This document shows positions 34,719 through 43,399 of a stretch of 64,000 nucleotides of DNA, piece after piece. Position numbers and translations under genes: made by a program. Positions within the stretch are counted from its first letter, which is position 1, and the number at the start of each line of letters is the position of its first letter. Source of the stretch: Aequorivita todarodis (lineage in GTDB: Bacteria; Bacteroidota; Bacteroidia; Flavobacteriales; Flavobacteriaceae); NCBI RefSeq assembly GCF_028561335.1, contig NZ_JAQQTG010000050.1, positions 1-64,000 on the forward strand, in the 5' to 3' direction. Under the pieces are notes generated by a model that was not told the DNA's origin, ran no database searches, and saw nothing but the letters and a program-made list of their open reading frames with translations.

Positions 34719-36566
34719 CTACTCGACGGTAACCGACTTTGCCAAATTACGAGGCTGATCTACGTTACGGCCAAGCATCACGGCAATGTGGTACGAAAGC
34801 AATTGCAGTGGAATGGTGGTTACCAATGGCGACAGAGCTTCCGGGGTATGCGGCACTTCCATTACATAATCTGCCATTTCCCTAACGGCGGTATCGCCTT
34901 TGGAAACAACAGCTATAATTTTTCCTTTCCGAGCTTTAATTTCCTGAATGTTGCTTACCACTTTATCGTAATGGTCGCTTTTTATGGCGATGACCACCAC
35001 GGGCATATATTCATCGATCAATGCGATGGGGCCGTGTTTCATTTCGGCGGCGGGATAGCCTTCGGCATGTATGTATGAAATTTCCTTTAGCTTCAAGGCA
35101 CCTTCCAAAGCTACCGGGAAATTGTAGCCTCTTCCCAAATATAGGAAATTGCGCACATTCTTAAAAACGGCAGCTATTTCTTTAATCTTGTCCTCGGTCT
35201 TCAAAGCTTCTTCCACGTGTTTTGGTATAAGCTCCAATTCACGCAAATACAGCATGAAATCACTTTGGCTAATTGTTCCTTTCGCTTTTGCCAACCGAAG
35301 GGCCACCATTGCCAAAACGGTAATCTGTGTAGTAAAAGCTTTGGTGGAGGCCACGCCAATTTCCGGCCCGGCATGGGTATAGGTGCCGCTATGGGTTTCC
35401 CTTGAAATAGTGGAACCAACAACGTTGCAAACGCCATAGACGAATGCGCCTTTCGATTTTGCAAGTTTTATTGCGGCCAGTGTATCTGCGGTTTCACCAC
35501 TTTGTGAAATAGCAATAACCACATCATTCTCTGAAATAATTGGGTTTCGGTAACGGAATTCGGAAGCGTATTCCACTTCCACGGGAATGCGCACCAAATC
35601 CTCAAAAATATATTCGGCCACCAGCCCAGCGTGCCACGAAGTTCCACAGGCAACGATAATAATACGGTCTGCGTTTATGAATTTTTCAATATAGTCCTCA
35701 AGTCCGCCAAGCCTAACTATGCCTTTATCGGCGAGCAGTCTTCCGCGATAGGTGTCTTTTATTACGGCGGGCTGTTCGTGGATTTCCTTCAACATAAAGT
35801 GGTCATAGCCCCCTTTTTCAATTTGTTCCAGATTTAGCTGAAGCTCTTGAATGTAGGGAGCCACCAACTTGTCATCCTTAATTTTTCGAACCTTTACATC
35901 GCGGCCCAAACGAATAATGGCCATTTCCTCATCTTCAAGATAAATGGCGTTGTTCGTAAATTCAATAAAAGGCGAAGCATCGCTGGCAACAAAGAATTCG
36001 TCTTCGCCAATACCGATTGCCAAAGGACTTCCTAATTTGGCCACAACAATTTCATCGGGTTTTTTTCTGTCGAAAAGCGCGATGGCATAAGCGCCCACCA
36101 CTTGGTTCAGGGCAATTTGAACTGCTTTGCCAAGTTTTACTTTTTCGTTTATTTGAATGTCTTCAATAAGGTTTACCAGTACTTCTGAGTCTGTTTCAGA
36201 TTTAAAGGTGTAGCCTCTTTTTATCAATTCTTTTTTGAGGGAATCGTAATTTTCAATAATTCCGTTGTGGATAATTACCAGATCGCCACTGTTGGAGTAG
36301 TGTGGGTGGCTGTTCACGTCGTTGGGAACCCCATGGGTTGCCCAGCGGGTGTGGCCAATGCCGAGGTTTCCTTTGCGTGAAATTTCCTTTTCGGCTTTAT
36401 CCTCAAGATTTGCAACCTTGCCTTTTGTTTTGCAAAGTTGAATATCGGTTCCGTCAAAAAGTGCAATTCCGGCACTGTCATAGCCTCTGTACTCCAAACG
36501 TTTCAAGCCGTTCAGAATGATTGGGTATGCTTCTCTTTTGCCTATATAGCCTACAATTCCACACAT
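34719..36566 (-). CDS. glmS: glutamine--fructose-6-phosphate aminotransferase (isomerising)
   Basis: 615 residues. The mature enzyme starts at the nucleophile Cys2 of MCGIVGYIG. N-terminal glutaminase (1-230) is followed by two SIS sugar-isomerase domains (CGTSWHAGL; SQSGETADTLAAI; YLGRGYNFPVALEGALKLKE) and the closing AKSVTVE C-terminus. It makes glucosamine-6-phosphate for peptidoglycan and lipopolysaccharide. Nine bases after the DUF4270 gene, so co-transcribed. Confidence 0.97.
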   Translation of the reverse strand: MCGIVGYIGKREAYPIILNGLKRLEYRGYDSAGIALFDGTDIQLCKTKGKVANLEDKAEKEISRKGNLGIGHTRWATHGVPNDVNSHPHYSNSGDLVIIHNGIIENYDSLKKELIKRGYTFKSETDSEVLVNLIEDIQINEKVKLGKAVQIALNQVVGAYAIALFDRKKPDEIVVAKLGSPLAIGIGEDEFFVASDASPFIEFTNNAIYLEDEEMAIIRLGRDVKVRKIKDDKLVAPYIQELQLNLEQIEKGGYDHFMLKEIHEQPAVIKDTYRGRLLADKGIVRLGGLEDYIEKFINADRIIIVACGTSWHAGLVAEYIFEDLVRIPVEVEYASEFRYRNPIISENDVVIAISQSGETADTLAAIKLAKSKGAFVYGVCNVVGSTISRETHSGTYTHAGPEIGVASTKAFTTQITVLAMVALRLAKAKGTISQSDFMLYLRELELIPKHVEEALKTEDKIKEIAAVFKNVRNFLYLGRGYNFPVALEGALKLKEISYIHAEGYPAAEMKHGPIALIDEYMPVVVIAIKSDHYDKVVSNIQEIKARKGKIIAVVSKGDTAVREMADYVMEVPHTPEALSPLVTTIPLQLLSYHIAVMLGRNVDQPRNLAKSVTVE

Positions 36567-36575
36567 AAGCGGGGT

Positions 36576-38123
36576 TTATTTGGGTTCAGTATAATAAATC
36601 TGGAGTTTTAATCTTTTCTCTGGGTTTGCGGCTGCATTTCCGTAAAGAATAGTTCCTTCGGGCGAAACAACGGCACCGGATGGAATCTGTTCAATATTAG
36701 GCTCCATTGGATTTTGAAGCTTTTGGGTCGTGCGGATTGCAACGTTTTGTGAAACCACAATTCCCAGCGGCACATTGGTACTGTCTTTATTTATAAGGTT
36801 ACTGATGTGGCTGGTAATTTTCATTTTATAATATTTGCCATTGCCGTCGCTGCCTCTTTGCAATTTGCCAAAGTGATTGGAAAATGCATCAACAGGATCC
36901 AGACCATTTGTAGGGTCAAGCAGATAATCTGCCAAAACGTTACTGTTCTTAAGGTCGTATATCATAATTCTTTCCGGCTCGGTGGCGCCACCAACCATCA
37001 AGTCCTGGTTTACATAAAAGATGAGATTGGCTTCATTAATGATCCATTTTTTATCGCGAAGCTCTTGAAGTTCATCGGCCACGCCGTTGTTGTCAAGATC
37101 TTTTCCGAAGAGTTCTACCACCGAAATGATACCGTCGCCGCCCCGCAAATAAAGGTTTTCCTCCCCAGTTTCTATATTGGGATTCTCCAGGGCAGTTTGT
37201 ATTTGTGGCGACAGCTCGTTCTGGAAAGTATTCACGGCAATACCTCCAAAATTCAATTTGAAGACTTTGTTCTTTCTTTCCTCTGGATTGTTTTCATCAT
37301 CAACGGAGTAAAATATTGAAACATACGCTTTGGCTTTATCAAAGATGAACAGGCTTCCGTTGTTTGATGGGGAATTTACCTCAAAATAAAGCCCTCTTAA
37401 ATAATTTTTGAAGTTATTGTTGTTGCGCAACTCCTCTGTTCCCTGCATGTTGATAATATTCTTCCTGAAAAAAGCGGTATCCAGCTTCACTCGCAACCCA
37501 GGGCCCAGTTTTTCTTCATCATCTTCGCCCTTTCTTAAAATGAAACCTTTGTCGTTTGGCACAAAATTTTCAACAGCGCCCAATTGGATGTCTAAATTTT
37601 GCTCAAAAGTCTGGCCCTGATCGGTGTAATAATTTTGAAGTTCCTGAAATCCAGTATTTGGGTCATATTCTCTTAAAAAATAATTGGACTTAAAGATCTT
37701 AACGTTTATAGGCGAACTGCCATAGATTGAATCCAGCTCGTACGTGGTTGTACTATCCACTGTGGTTGCGGTACTGAAGAAAGGCAAGTACACAAAAACA
37801 CTGTCCACTTTTGCGGTTGTAGTGTCGCCAAAGGTTGGATTGCTCAGTTCCAAAGTGAGTTGCGAGAGTAAATTTATGGTCGATTTTCCATAAACAGGAT
37901 CGTTATATACCCCAAGCTGGTAGGCCGGCAATCTGTTGCTCTGCACGGGTCCAAGCTTTCTGCTGTACGAAACGACTGTTTGTGAATCGTCTAAAATTCC
38001 GTTTGGGGTTTCATCTCCCAAAATCTCGGAACCAATGGCGCTAACGTCTTCTTGGCAAGAGGACAATGCGATAATCAGGAATACAATAGTGCCTGCTATT
38101 GGCAACAAATTTTTAATTTTCAT
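36576..38123 (-). CDS. DUF4270 lipoprotein
   Basis: 515 residues. MKIKNLLPIAGTIVFLIIAL is a lipoprotein signal ending in LSSC. The rest is the DUF4270 family of Bacteroidota, beta-rich, with no enzyme motif visible. Start ATG at 38123 rather than the TTG two codons earlier. Lies between the GT5 gene and glmS, an arrangement I recall as common in Flavobacteriaceae; the reason for linkage with glmS is unknown. Confidence 0.85.
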   Translation of the reverse strand: MKIKNLLPIAGTIVFLIIALSSCQEDVSAIGSEILGDETPNGILDDSQTVVSYSRKLGPVQSNRLPAYQLGVYNDPVYGKSTINLLSQLTLELSNPTFGDTTTAKVDSVFVYLPFFSTATTVDSTTTYELDSIYGSSPINVKIFKSNYFLREYDPNTGFQELQNYYTDQGQTFEQNLDIQLGAVENFVPNDKGFILRKGEDDEEKLGPGLRVKLDTAFFRKNIINMQGTEELRNNNNFKNYLRGLYFEVNSPSNNGSLFIFDKAKAYVSIFYSVDDENNPEERKNKVFKLNFGGIAVNTFQNELSPQIQTALENPNIETGEENLYLRGGDGIISVVELFGKDLDNNGVADELQELRDKKWIINEANLIFYVNQDLMVGGATEPERIMIYDLKNSNVLADYLLDPTNGLDPVDAFSNHFGKLQRGSDGNGKYYKMKITSHISNLINKDSTNVPLGIVVSQNVAIRTTQKLQNPMEPNIEQIPSGAVVSPEGTILYGNAAANPEKRLKLQIYYTEPK

Positions 38124-38275
38124 CTGCAAGTAATATTTGATAGGTGGGAAGATGCAACGCCCGAATTATTGATTTCCGTTATTTTGCGATTTGTTAGGGG
38201 GCATTTCATTCCGTTTTTAAATGTTTTTTTTGATGAAATTTTACCGACAAATTTCATCCCGTACTATTGAAGAAT

Positions 38276-39085
38276 TTATTTTAAAACTTTACCGCTGTAA
38301 AAATCTAAATACGCCTGCGAAAAATTTTCCATATTATGATATTTTAACACTGGTTTGTCCAAAGTGTTAAGATATTCCTCCAGCTCTTTCGGTATTTCTT
38401 CAGACCCAAGGATAATAGCATCAGAGTTTTTTACGGCAATCTTCATAAGGTTTACATAGCTTGGTTCTTCAAGTTCTGCTATGGCCTCGTCCTCTATGGC
38501 GTCAAACCTCACTTTATCGATGGTGTTTTTAGCTAACGTTCCTTCGAAACCTTGATTGTAGATTGAAGTAACTATTTTGCTGTTTTCAAAAAGCGGTTCG
38601 TTTCCATAATAATTCCGCAGATATAAAGGTAAAAATGAAGCCATCCACCCGTGAACGTGGATAATATCTGGGGCCCAGTTCAATTTTTTTACGGTTTCAA
38701 TAACGCCTTTGGCAAAGAAAATGGCGCGTTCATCATTGTCTTTATAAAAATTGCCGTCTTCATCTGCATAGGTCGCCTTTCGCTTAAAGTAATCTTCGTT
38801 ATCAATAAAATAAACCTGGATACGCTCTTTTGGGATAGAGGCAACCTTGATTATTAAAGGCATATCTAAATCGTTGATCACCAAATTCATTCCGGAAAGG
38901 CGGATCACTTCGTGCAATTGGTGCCTTCTTTCGTTAATGTTGCCATAGCGCGGCATAAAAATCCGTATTTGGCCGCCATTGTTGTTGATCATGCGTGGAG
39001 CTTCAAACGACATTGAAGAAATCTCGGTCTCGGGAAGGTAGGGTATTACTTCGGAAGACACATACAAGACTCTTTTATCTTTCAT
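38276..39085 (-). CDS. glycogen/starch synthase-like GT5 N-terminal domain protein
   Basis: 269 residues matching only the N-terminal catalytic half of glycogen synthase: KRVLYVSSEVIPYLPETEIS near the start, IRIFMPRYGNINERR, DEDGNFYKDNDERAIFFAKG and PDIIHVHGWMASFLPLY. The C-terminal nucleotide-sugar-binding half of a full GlgA (about 480 residues) is missing, and the usual ADP-glucose Lys motif (KxGG) is not visible. A stand-alone short form is typical of Flavobacteriaceae at this locus. Divergent from panC, 129 bp away; upstream of the DUF4270 gene on the same strand. Confidence 0.8.
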   Translation of the reverse strand: MKDKRVLYVSSEVIPYLPETEISSMSFEAPRMINNNGGQIRIFMPRYGNINERRHQLHEVIRLSGMNLVINDLDMPLIIKVASIPKERIQVYFIDNEDYFKRKATYADEDGNFYKDNDERAIFFAKGVIETVKKLNWAPDIIHVHGWMASFLPLYLRNYYGNEPLFENSKIVTSIYNQGFEGTLAKNTIDKVRFDAIEDEAIAELEEPSYVNLMKIAVKNSDAIILGSEEIPKELEEYLNTLDKPVLKYHNMENFSQAYLDFYSGKVLK

Positions 39086-39186
39086 CTATAGGGTTTTAGG
39101 TGTTAATTCTAACATCGCCCCAAACCATCGGGGGGATTAAAAACACGCAAAATTACGAAAATTTATGTAGATTGTCTTTAATATAT

Positions 39187-39194
39187 TAATTTTG
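39187..39194 (+). promoter_or_regulatory. -7 element before panC
   Basis: TAATTTTG matches TAnnTTTG 20 nt before the panC ATG. A TTG at 39172 is too close to be the standard -33 box, so the promoter is only half supported. Confidence 0.45.
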
Positions 39195-39214
39195 CCCGCT
39201 CTTAACCCGATTTT

Positions 39215-40060
39215 ATGGTGATATATACCCAGAAAGAAACATTGGTGCAGGCCTTGTCTTCCACTTCAAAAAATGACAAAATAGGTTTTGTGCCAACGAT
39301 GGGGGCATTGCATCAGGGGCATATTTCATTGGTAAAGAAAGCGTTAAGTGAAAACGATTTGGTCGTAGTCAGTATATTTGTAAACCCGACCCAGTTCAAC
39401 AACAAGGCAGATCTTCAAAAGTATCCTCGCACTCCGAACGATGATATTTCTCTCTTGAAAAATTTGGAAGAAGAAATAATCGTGTATCTGCCAGAGGTTT
39501 CAGATTTGTATGACACTTCAGTTTCTGCAAAAAAATACAATTTTGGGGGTCTTGAAAACGAGATGGAAGGCAAGCACCGAAATGGACATTTTGACGGGGT
39601 GGGCACCATTGTAAGCAAACTTTTAAGAATCGTGAAACCAAACACTGCCTATTTTGGCGAAAAGGATTTTCAGCAATTGCAGATTGTGAAGAAATTGGTT
39701 TCAATAGAAAAACTTCCCGTAAAAATTGTAGGGTGTCCCATCTTACGGGAGCAAAACGGACTTGCAATGAGTTCGCGCAACAAACGACTAAGCGCAAAAC
39801 TATTTGAAGAAGCCGCACTTATCTATAAAACATTAAAAGAGGTCAGGGAAAAATTCAGCTCCAAATCCATTGCAGAATTGAATGCTTTGGTTGCGGAACG
39901 GTTTTTGCAAAACCCCCACTTGAATTTGGAATATTTTGAAATTGCCGAAGAAAAAACCCTCAAAACCGCTAAACGAAAAAACAAAGGCTCAAAATACCGG
40001 GCTTTTATCGCAGCATTTGCGGGTGAAGTGCGGCTAATAGATAATATGCCTTTAAATTAA
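39215..40060 (+). CDS. panC: pantothenate synthetase
   Basis: 281 residues that join pantoate and beta-alanine with ATP. PTMGALHQGHISLVKKA is the ATP-grip signature, FVNPTQF and YFGEKDFQQLQIVKKL follow, and MSSRNKRLS is the substrate-binding loop. panD begins 12 bases downstream, so the two make an operon supplying both steps around beta-alanine for coenzyme A. Confidence 0.95.
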   Translation: MVIYTQKETLVQALSSTSKNDKIGFVPTMGALHQGHISLVKKALSENDLVVVSIFVNPTQFNNKADLQKYPRTPNDDISLLKNLEEEIIVYLPEVSDLYDTSVSAKKYNFGGLENEMEGKHRNGHFDGVGTIVSKLLRIVKPNTAYFGEKDFQQLQIVKKLVSIEKLPVKIVGCPILREQNGLAMSSRNKRLSAKLFEEAALIYKTLKEVREKFSSKSIAELNALVAERFLQNPHLNLEYFEIAEEKTLKTAKRKNKGSKYRAFIAAFAGEVRLIDNMPLN

Positions 40061-40072
40061 TACCTTTGCACC

Positions 40073-40423
40073 ATGCAAATACACGTAGTAAAATCTAAAA
40101 TCCATAGGGTAAAAGTTACCGGTGCCGATCTAAATTACATCGGCAGCATCACTATTGACGAAGATTTAATGGATGCCGCCAACATCATTGAAGGCGAAAA
40201 AGTCCAAATTGTAAACAACAACAACGGCGAACGCCTTGAAACCTACGCCATTCCCGGGCCGCGAAACAGTGGCGAAATTACATTGAACGGTGCCGCCGCA
40301 AGACGCGTAGCTCCGGGCGATGTGCTTATACTTATTACCTATGCGCTGATGGAATTGGAAGAAGCCAAAGCCTTCAAGCCCGCGATGGTTTTCCCAGACG
40401 AGGAAACAAACCTACTCCGTTAA
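40073..40423 (+). CDS. panD: aspartate 1-decarboxylase
   Basis: 116 residues, a pyruvoyl enzyme. Self-cleavage should occur at Gly24-Ser25 in [10 protein letters not shown]. Other marks are [18 protein letters not shown] and [20 protein letters not shown]. Makes beta-alanine from aspartate, the co-substrate of PanC directly upstream. The next gene begins one base after its stop. Confidence 0.97.
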   Translation: MQIHVVKSKIHRVKVTGADLNYIGSITIDEDLMDAANIIEGEKVQIVNNNNGERLETYAIPGPRNSGEITLNGAAARRVAPGDVLILITYALMELEEAKAFKPAMVFPDEETNLLR

Positions 40424-40424
40424 A

Positions 40425-41396
40425 TTGAGCCGCTCCCTTTCAAAATTTTTGCAGATCTTGATTCCGCTGGGATTGGGAGTTTTTTTAATTTGGTACATCT
40501 ACCAATCCTTCACGCCACGGCAATTGGATGAAACCAAAAAATATTTTGCCGATGCAAACTATGGTTTTGTCGTGCTTTCGGTTGCGTTTAGTGTCTTGAG
40601 CCACCTTTCACGATCGTATCGTTGGAATTTTATGCTGGAACCCTTGGGCTATAAAACCAAATTGGCCAATAATTTCATGGCCATTTCGGTGGCGTATTTG
40701 ATGAATATTTTTATTCCAAAAAGCGGCGAGGTTTCCCGGGGCATCATTCTGGATAAATATGAAGGAGTGCCTTTCCAAAAAGGCTTTGGAACCATTATTT
40801 CCGAAAGGGTTGTCGATCTCGTTTTCCTCCTGTTTTTCACGGTTTTGGCACTGGTCATAAAGTTCGACATATTATATGGTTATGTGGTTGAAAGTATGCC
40901 GCCTTCTCTTTTATACCTGATTAGCTTCGGAATTGTCTTGGTGGGCGTGAGCATTCCACTGTACATTAAATTTTCGAAATCGAATATCAACAAAAAACTA
41001 AAAAACTTTATTATTGGTCTGAAAGAAGGTATTTTCAGTATTCTAAAAATGAAGAAAAAGGGCGCCTTTCTTTTTCATACCTTTATTATTTGGGGGCTGT
41101 ACCTACTTTCCTTTTATACGGCGCTGCACGCGCTGCCCGACACTACCAACATCCCTTTTGGCACAATTATTATCACTTTTGTGGTGGGCAGTTTCACTTT
41201 TGCGTTTACAAATAGTGGTTTCGGTACCTATCCTGCTGCGGTGGCGGGCATTTTGACCGTTTTCGGAGTTGCCAAAACGGTGGGCGTTGCCTTTGGGTGG
41301 ATTGTCTGGATTTCAAATATTTCTTCCATCGTTTTCTTCGGCGTGCTTTCGTTATTGTTGCTGCCCATATACAACAGAAAACGCTTGAAACTGTAA
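40425..41396 (+). CDS. lysylphosphatidylglycerol synthase TM region/UPF0104 membrane protein
   Basis: 323 residues with about eight hydrophobic helices. Typical elements are SVLSHLSRSYRWNFMLEPLG and FIPKSGEVSRGIILDKYEGV, IISERVVDLVFLLFFTVLA, and late GSFTFAFTNSGFGTYPAAVA. Members of this flippase-like family include the transmembrane part of MprF; here the aminoacyltransferase domain is absent. Start is TTG directly after the panD stop, so translational coupling is likely; no ATG is near. Substrate unknown. Confidence 0.85.
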   Translation: MSRSLSKFLQILIPLGLGVFLIWYIYQSFTPRQLDETKKYFADANYGFVVLSVAFSVLSHLSRSYRWNFMLEPLGYKTKLANNFMAISVAYLMNIFIPKSGEVSRGIILDKYEGVPFQKGFGTIISERVVDLVFLLFFTVLALVIKFDILYGYVVESMPPSLLYLISFGIVLVGVSIPLYIKFSKSNINKKLKNFIIGLKEGIFSILKMKKKGAFLFHTFIIWGLYLLSFYTALHALPDTTNIPFGTIIITFVVGSFTFAFTNSGFGTYPAAVAGILTVFGVAKTVGVAFGWIVWISNISSIVFFGVLSLLLLPIYNRKRLKL

Positions 41397-41594
41397 AATC
41401 GCGAAATGACTTTCTGGCCAAGGCGTGAGCCAATATTAGTACGGGCCTTATTCCTCTTTGGGGGTCAGGGGGCAGGAGGCAGGGAGCTGTACGATGCTTT
41501 TCAAAATTAAAGTGGGGAAACTTCATTTTTTACTTCTGAAAAAAATAACAAATCGAAAAATTGTTATCTTTCGGCAGCCTAAAAATTCTTACCA

Positions 41595-42743
41595 ATGAAA
41601 AAAATCCTACTATTCGCAGTTTGCGTTTTGCTTAATTACGCCTCCTTTTCCCAAATAATTTATGAAGAATTCAATTCCAGCAAGCTCGGAGAGTCGCGAC
41701 GATTGAAAATTCAGCTTCCAAGGAATTACGATGCCAATATTGACAAAAAATACCCCATTGTCTTGGTGCTGGATGCCGATTATCTTTTTGAGCCGGTAGC
41801 TGGAAACGTAGATTATTTCAGTTATTGGGAAGATATGCCAGAGTCTATTGTTGTGGGAATTATGCAGGGCGACAAACGTTATGATGATTGTGCATACGAC
41901 GACGAAACGTTTATGCCCGGTGAGAAGGGCGCCCAATTTTTTGAATTTATCGGGATGGAACTCATTCCATATATTGACAAAAAATACCGCACCGCAAAGT
42001 TTATCATTGGCGTGGGGCACGACTTTACGGCAAACTTCCTCAATTACTATCTTTTCAAAGACCCGCCTTTGCTGAATGGCTACATAAACTTGAGCCCGGA
42101 TATGGCCCCGATGATGGAAGAGCGGCTTGCGCAACGGATTCCGCAGATACCCGGAAAACTGTTTTATTATTTGGCCACCGGAACCGATGATATTAAAGGC
42201 TTGATGGAAGCTGCCGAAGGTTTAAACAGTCAGTTGAGTGGTCTAAAAAGCAAATCGTTCAACTATTACTATGACAATTTTGAGGGCGCAACCCACTACT
42301 CCCTTGGCGGGCGGGGCATTCCGAATGCTTTGGAAAAAATATTTTCGGTCTATAGGCCCATCAGCAAAAAGGAATTTTCTGAAGTATTGTTGAAAATGGA
42401 TACGCCCATTAGCCAATATTTGCTCGATAAATATAAAGTGATCGAGGATCTTTTCGGCATAACCAATAACATTCGCGTGAACGATTTTATAGCCACCGCA
42501 ACTGCTTCGGAAAAAAGAAACCAATGGGAATCCTTGCGGGAGATTGCGACCTTGGCAAAACGGCAGTATCCAGACACGGTGCTTGGCGATTATTATTTGG
42601 GGCGTTACTACGAAGAGACCGGAGAGCCCAAAAAGGCAATGAAAATCTATCAGGGCGCCTACGACAAGGAAGAGGTAGATTTTATAACCATCGATAAATT
42701 ACTGGACCGGGCAGATAAAATAAAGGATGATTTTGGGTATTAG
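41595..42743 (+). CDS. secreted esterase-like alpha/beta hydrolase with Asp at the nucleophile position
   Basis: 382 residues. Signal peptide MKKILLFAVCVLLNYASFSQ. The core is an esterase-D/feruloyl-esterase-like fold (YPIVLVLDADYLF; SIVVGIMQGDKRYDDCAYDD). The nucleophile elbow reads IIGVGHDFTANF, with Asp143 in the place of the expected Ser of GHS. A candidate catalytic His234 follows in GATHYSLGG. A TPR-like tail covers about 320-380. An Asp nucleophile, as in dehalogenases and epoxide hydrolases, or loss of esterase activity is possible. Convergent with the response regulator, two bases apart. Confidence 0.8.
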   Translation: MKKILLFAVCVLLNYASFSQIIYEEFNSSKLGESRRLKIQLPRNYDANIDKKYPIVLVLDADYLFEPVAGNVDYFSYWEDMPESIVVGIMQGDKRYDDCAYDDETFMPGEKGAQFFEFIGMELIPYIDKKYRTAKFIIGVGHDFTANFLNYYLFKDPPLLNGYINLSPDMAPMMEERLAQRIPQIPGKLFYYLATGTDDIKGLMEAAEGLNSQLSGLKSKSFNYYYDNFEGATHYSLGGRGIPNALEKIFSVYRPISKKEFSEVLLKMDTPISQYLLDKYKVIEDLFGITNNIRVNDFIATATASEKRNQWESLREIATLAKRQYPDTVLGDYYLGRYYEETGEPKKAMKIYQGAYDKEEVDFITIDKLLDRADKIKDDFGY

Positions 42744-42745
42744 GC

Positions 42746-43399
42746 CTAGAGCTCTTTTATAACATTTCTGTTCAAATATGCCCAATTTGTCAGTGCATTT
42801 GAAGTCGTGTTTTCTATTTCCAGCTTCATAATTATGTTGCTTCGGTGTTTTTCAACCGTGCGGATTGAAATGAAAAGCTTTTCGGCAATTTCACTGCTGC
42901 TCATTTGTTCGGCCACGAGCTTTAAAATGGTTTTTTCTGAAGCAGTTAAATGTTTTATTTTTTTTAAATCTTCGGAGACGATCGCAAGCGATGATGGAAC
43001 AAAGGAACGACTAAAATATACCTCATTGTCCAGTACACATTTAATACATTCCTCGATTTCTGAAAAGGAGTCTTCTTTTAAAAGATAGCCGTTTATTTGT
43101 AGCGCCTTGGCTTGGGAGATGTATTCATTTTCCTTGTGAAAGGACAGCACAATAAACTTAGTGTCCACTTTTTTTTCCTTGGCCATTTTTATCACTTCAA
43201 AGCCTGTTAAAAGCGGCATATCGATATCTAAAAGTGCGATGATGGGATTGTGGGTTAAAATGAGTTCCAGGGCTTGCATTCCGGTGGTAGCTTGCCCAAC
43301 AACATTGTAATTATTTGCGGCGAGTTCATCATGGAGGCCTTTGAGGATCATGGGGTGGTCATCGGCTATAACAGTGGAAATATTCTTTTTATCAATCAT
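42746..43399 (-). CDS. NarL/LuxR-family response regulator
   Basis: 217 residues. The receiver domain has acidic VIADDHP near the start, phospho-acceptor Asp58 in LLDIDMP and Lys near 107. The C-terminal LuxR-type HTH is LTASEKTILKLVAEQMSSSE through SIRTVEKHRSNIIMKL. It directly follows the propeller histidine kinase (stop and start adjoining), which is surely its partner. Confidence 0.93.
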   Translation of the reverse strand: MIDKKNISTVIADDHPMILKGLHDELAANNYNVVGQATTGMQALELILTHNPIIALLDIDMPLLTGFEVIKMAKEKKVDTKFIVLSFHKENEYISQAKALQINGYLLKEDSFSEIEECIKCVLDNEVYFSRSFVPSSLAIVSEDLKKIKHLTASEKTILKLVAEQMSSSEIAEKLFISIRTVEKHRSNIIMKLEIENTTSNALTNWAYLNRNVIKEL

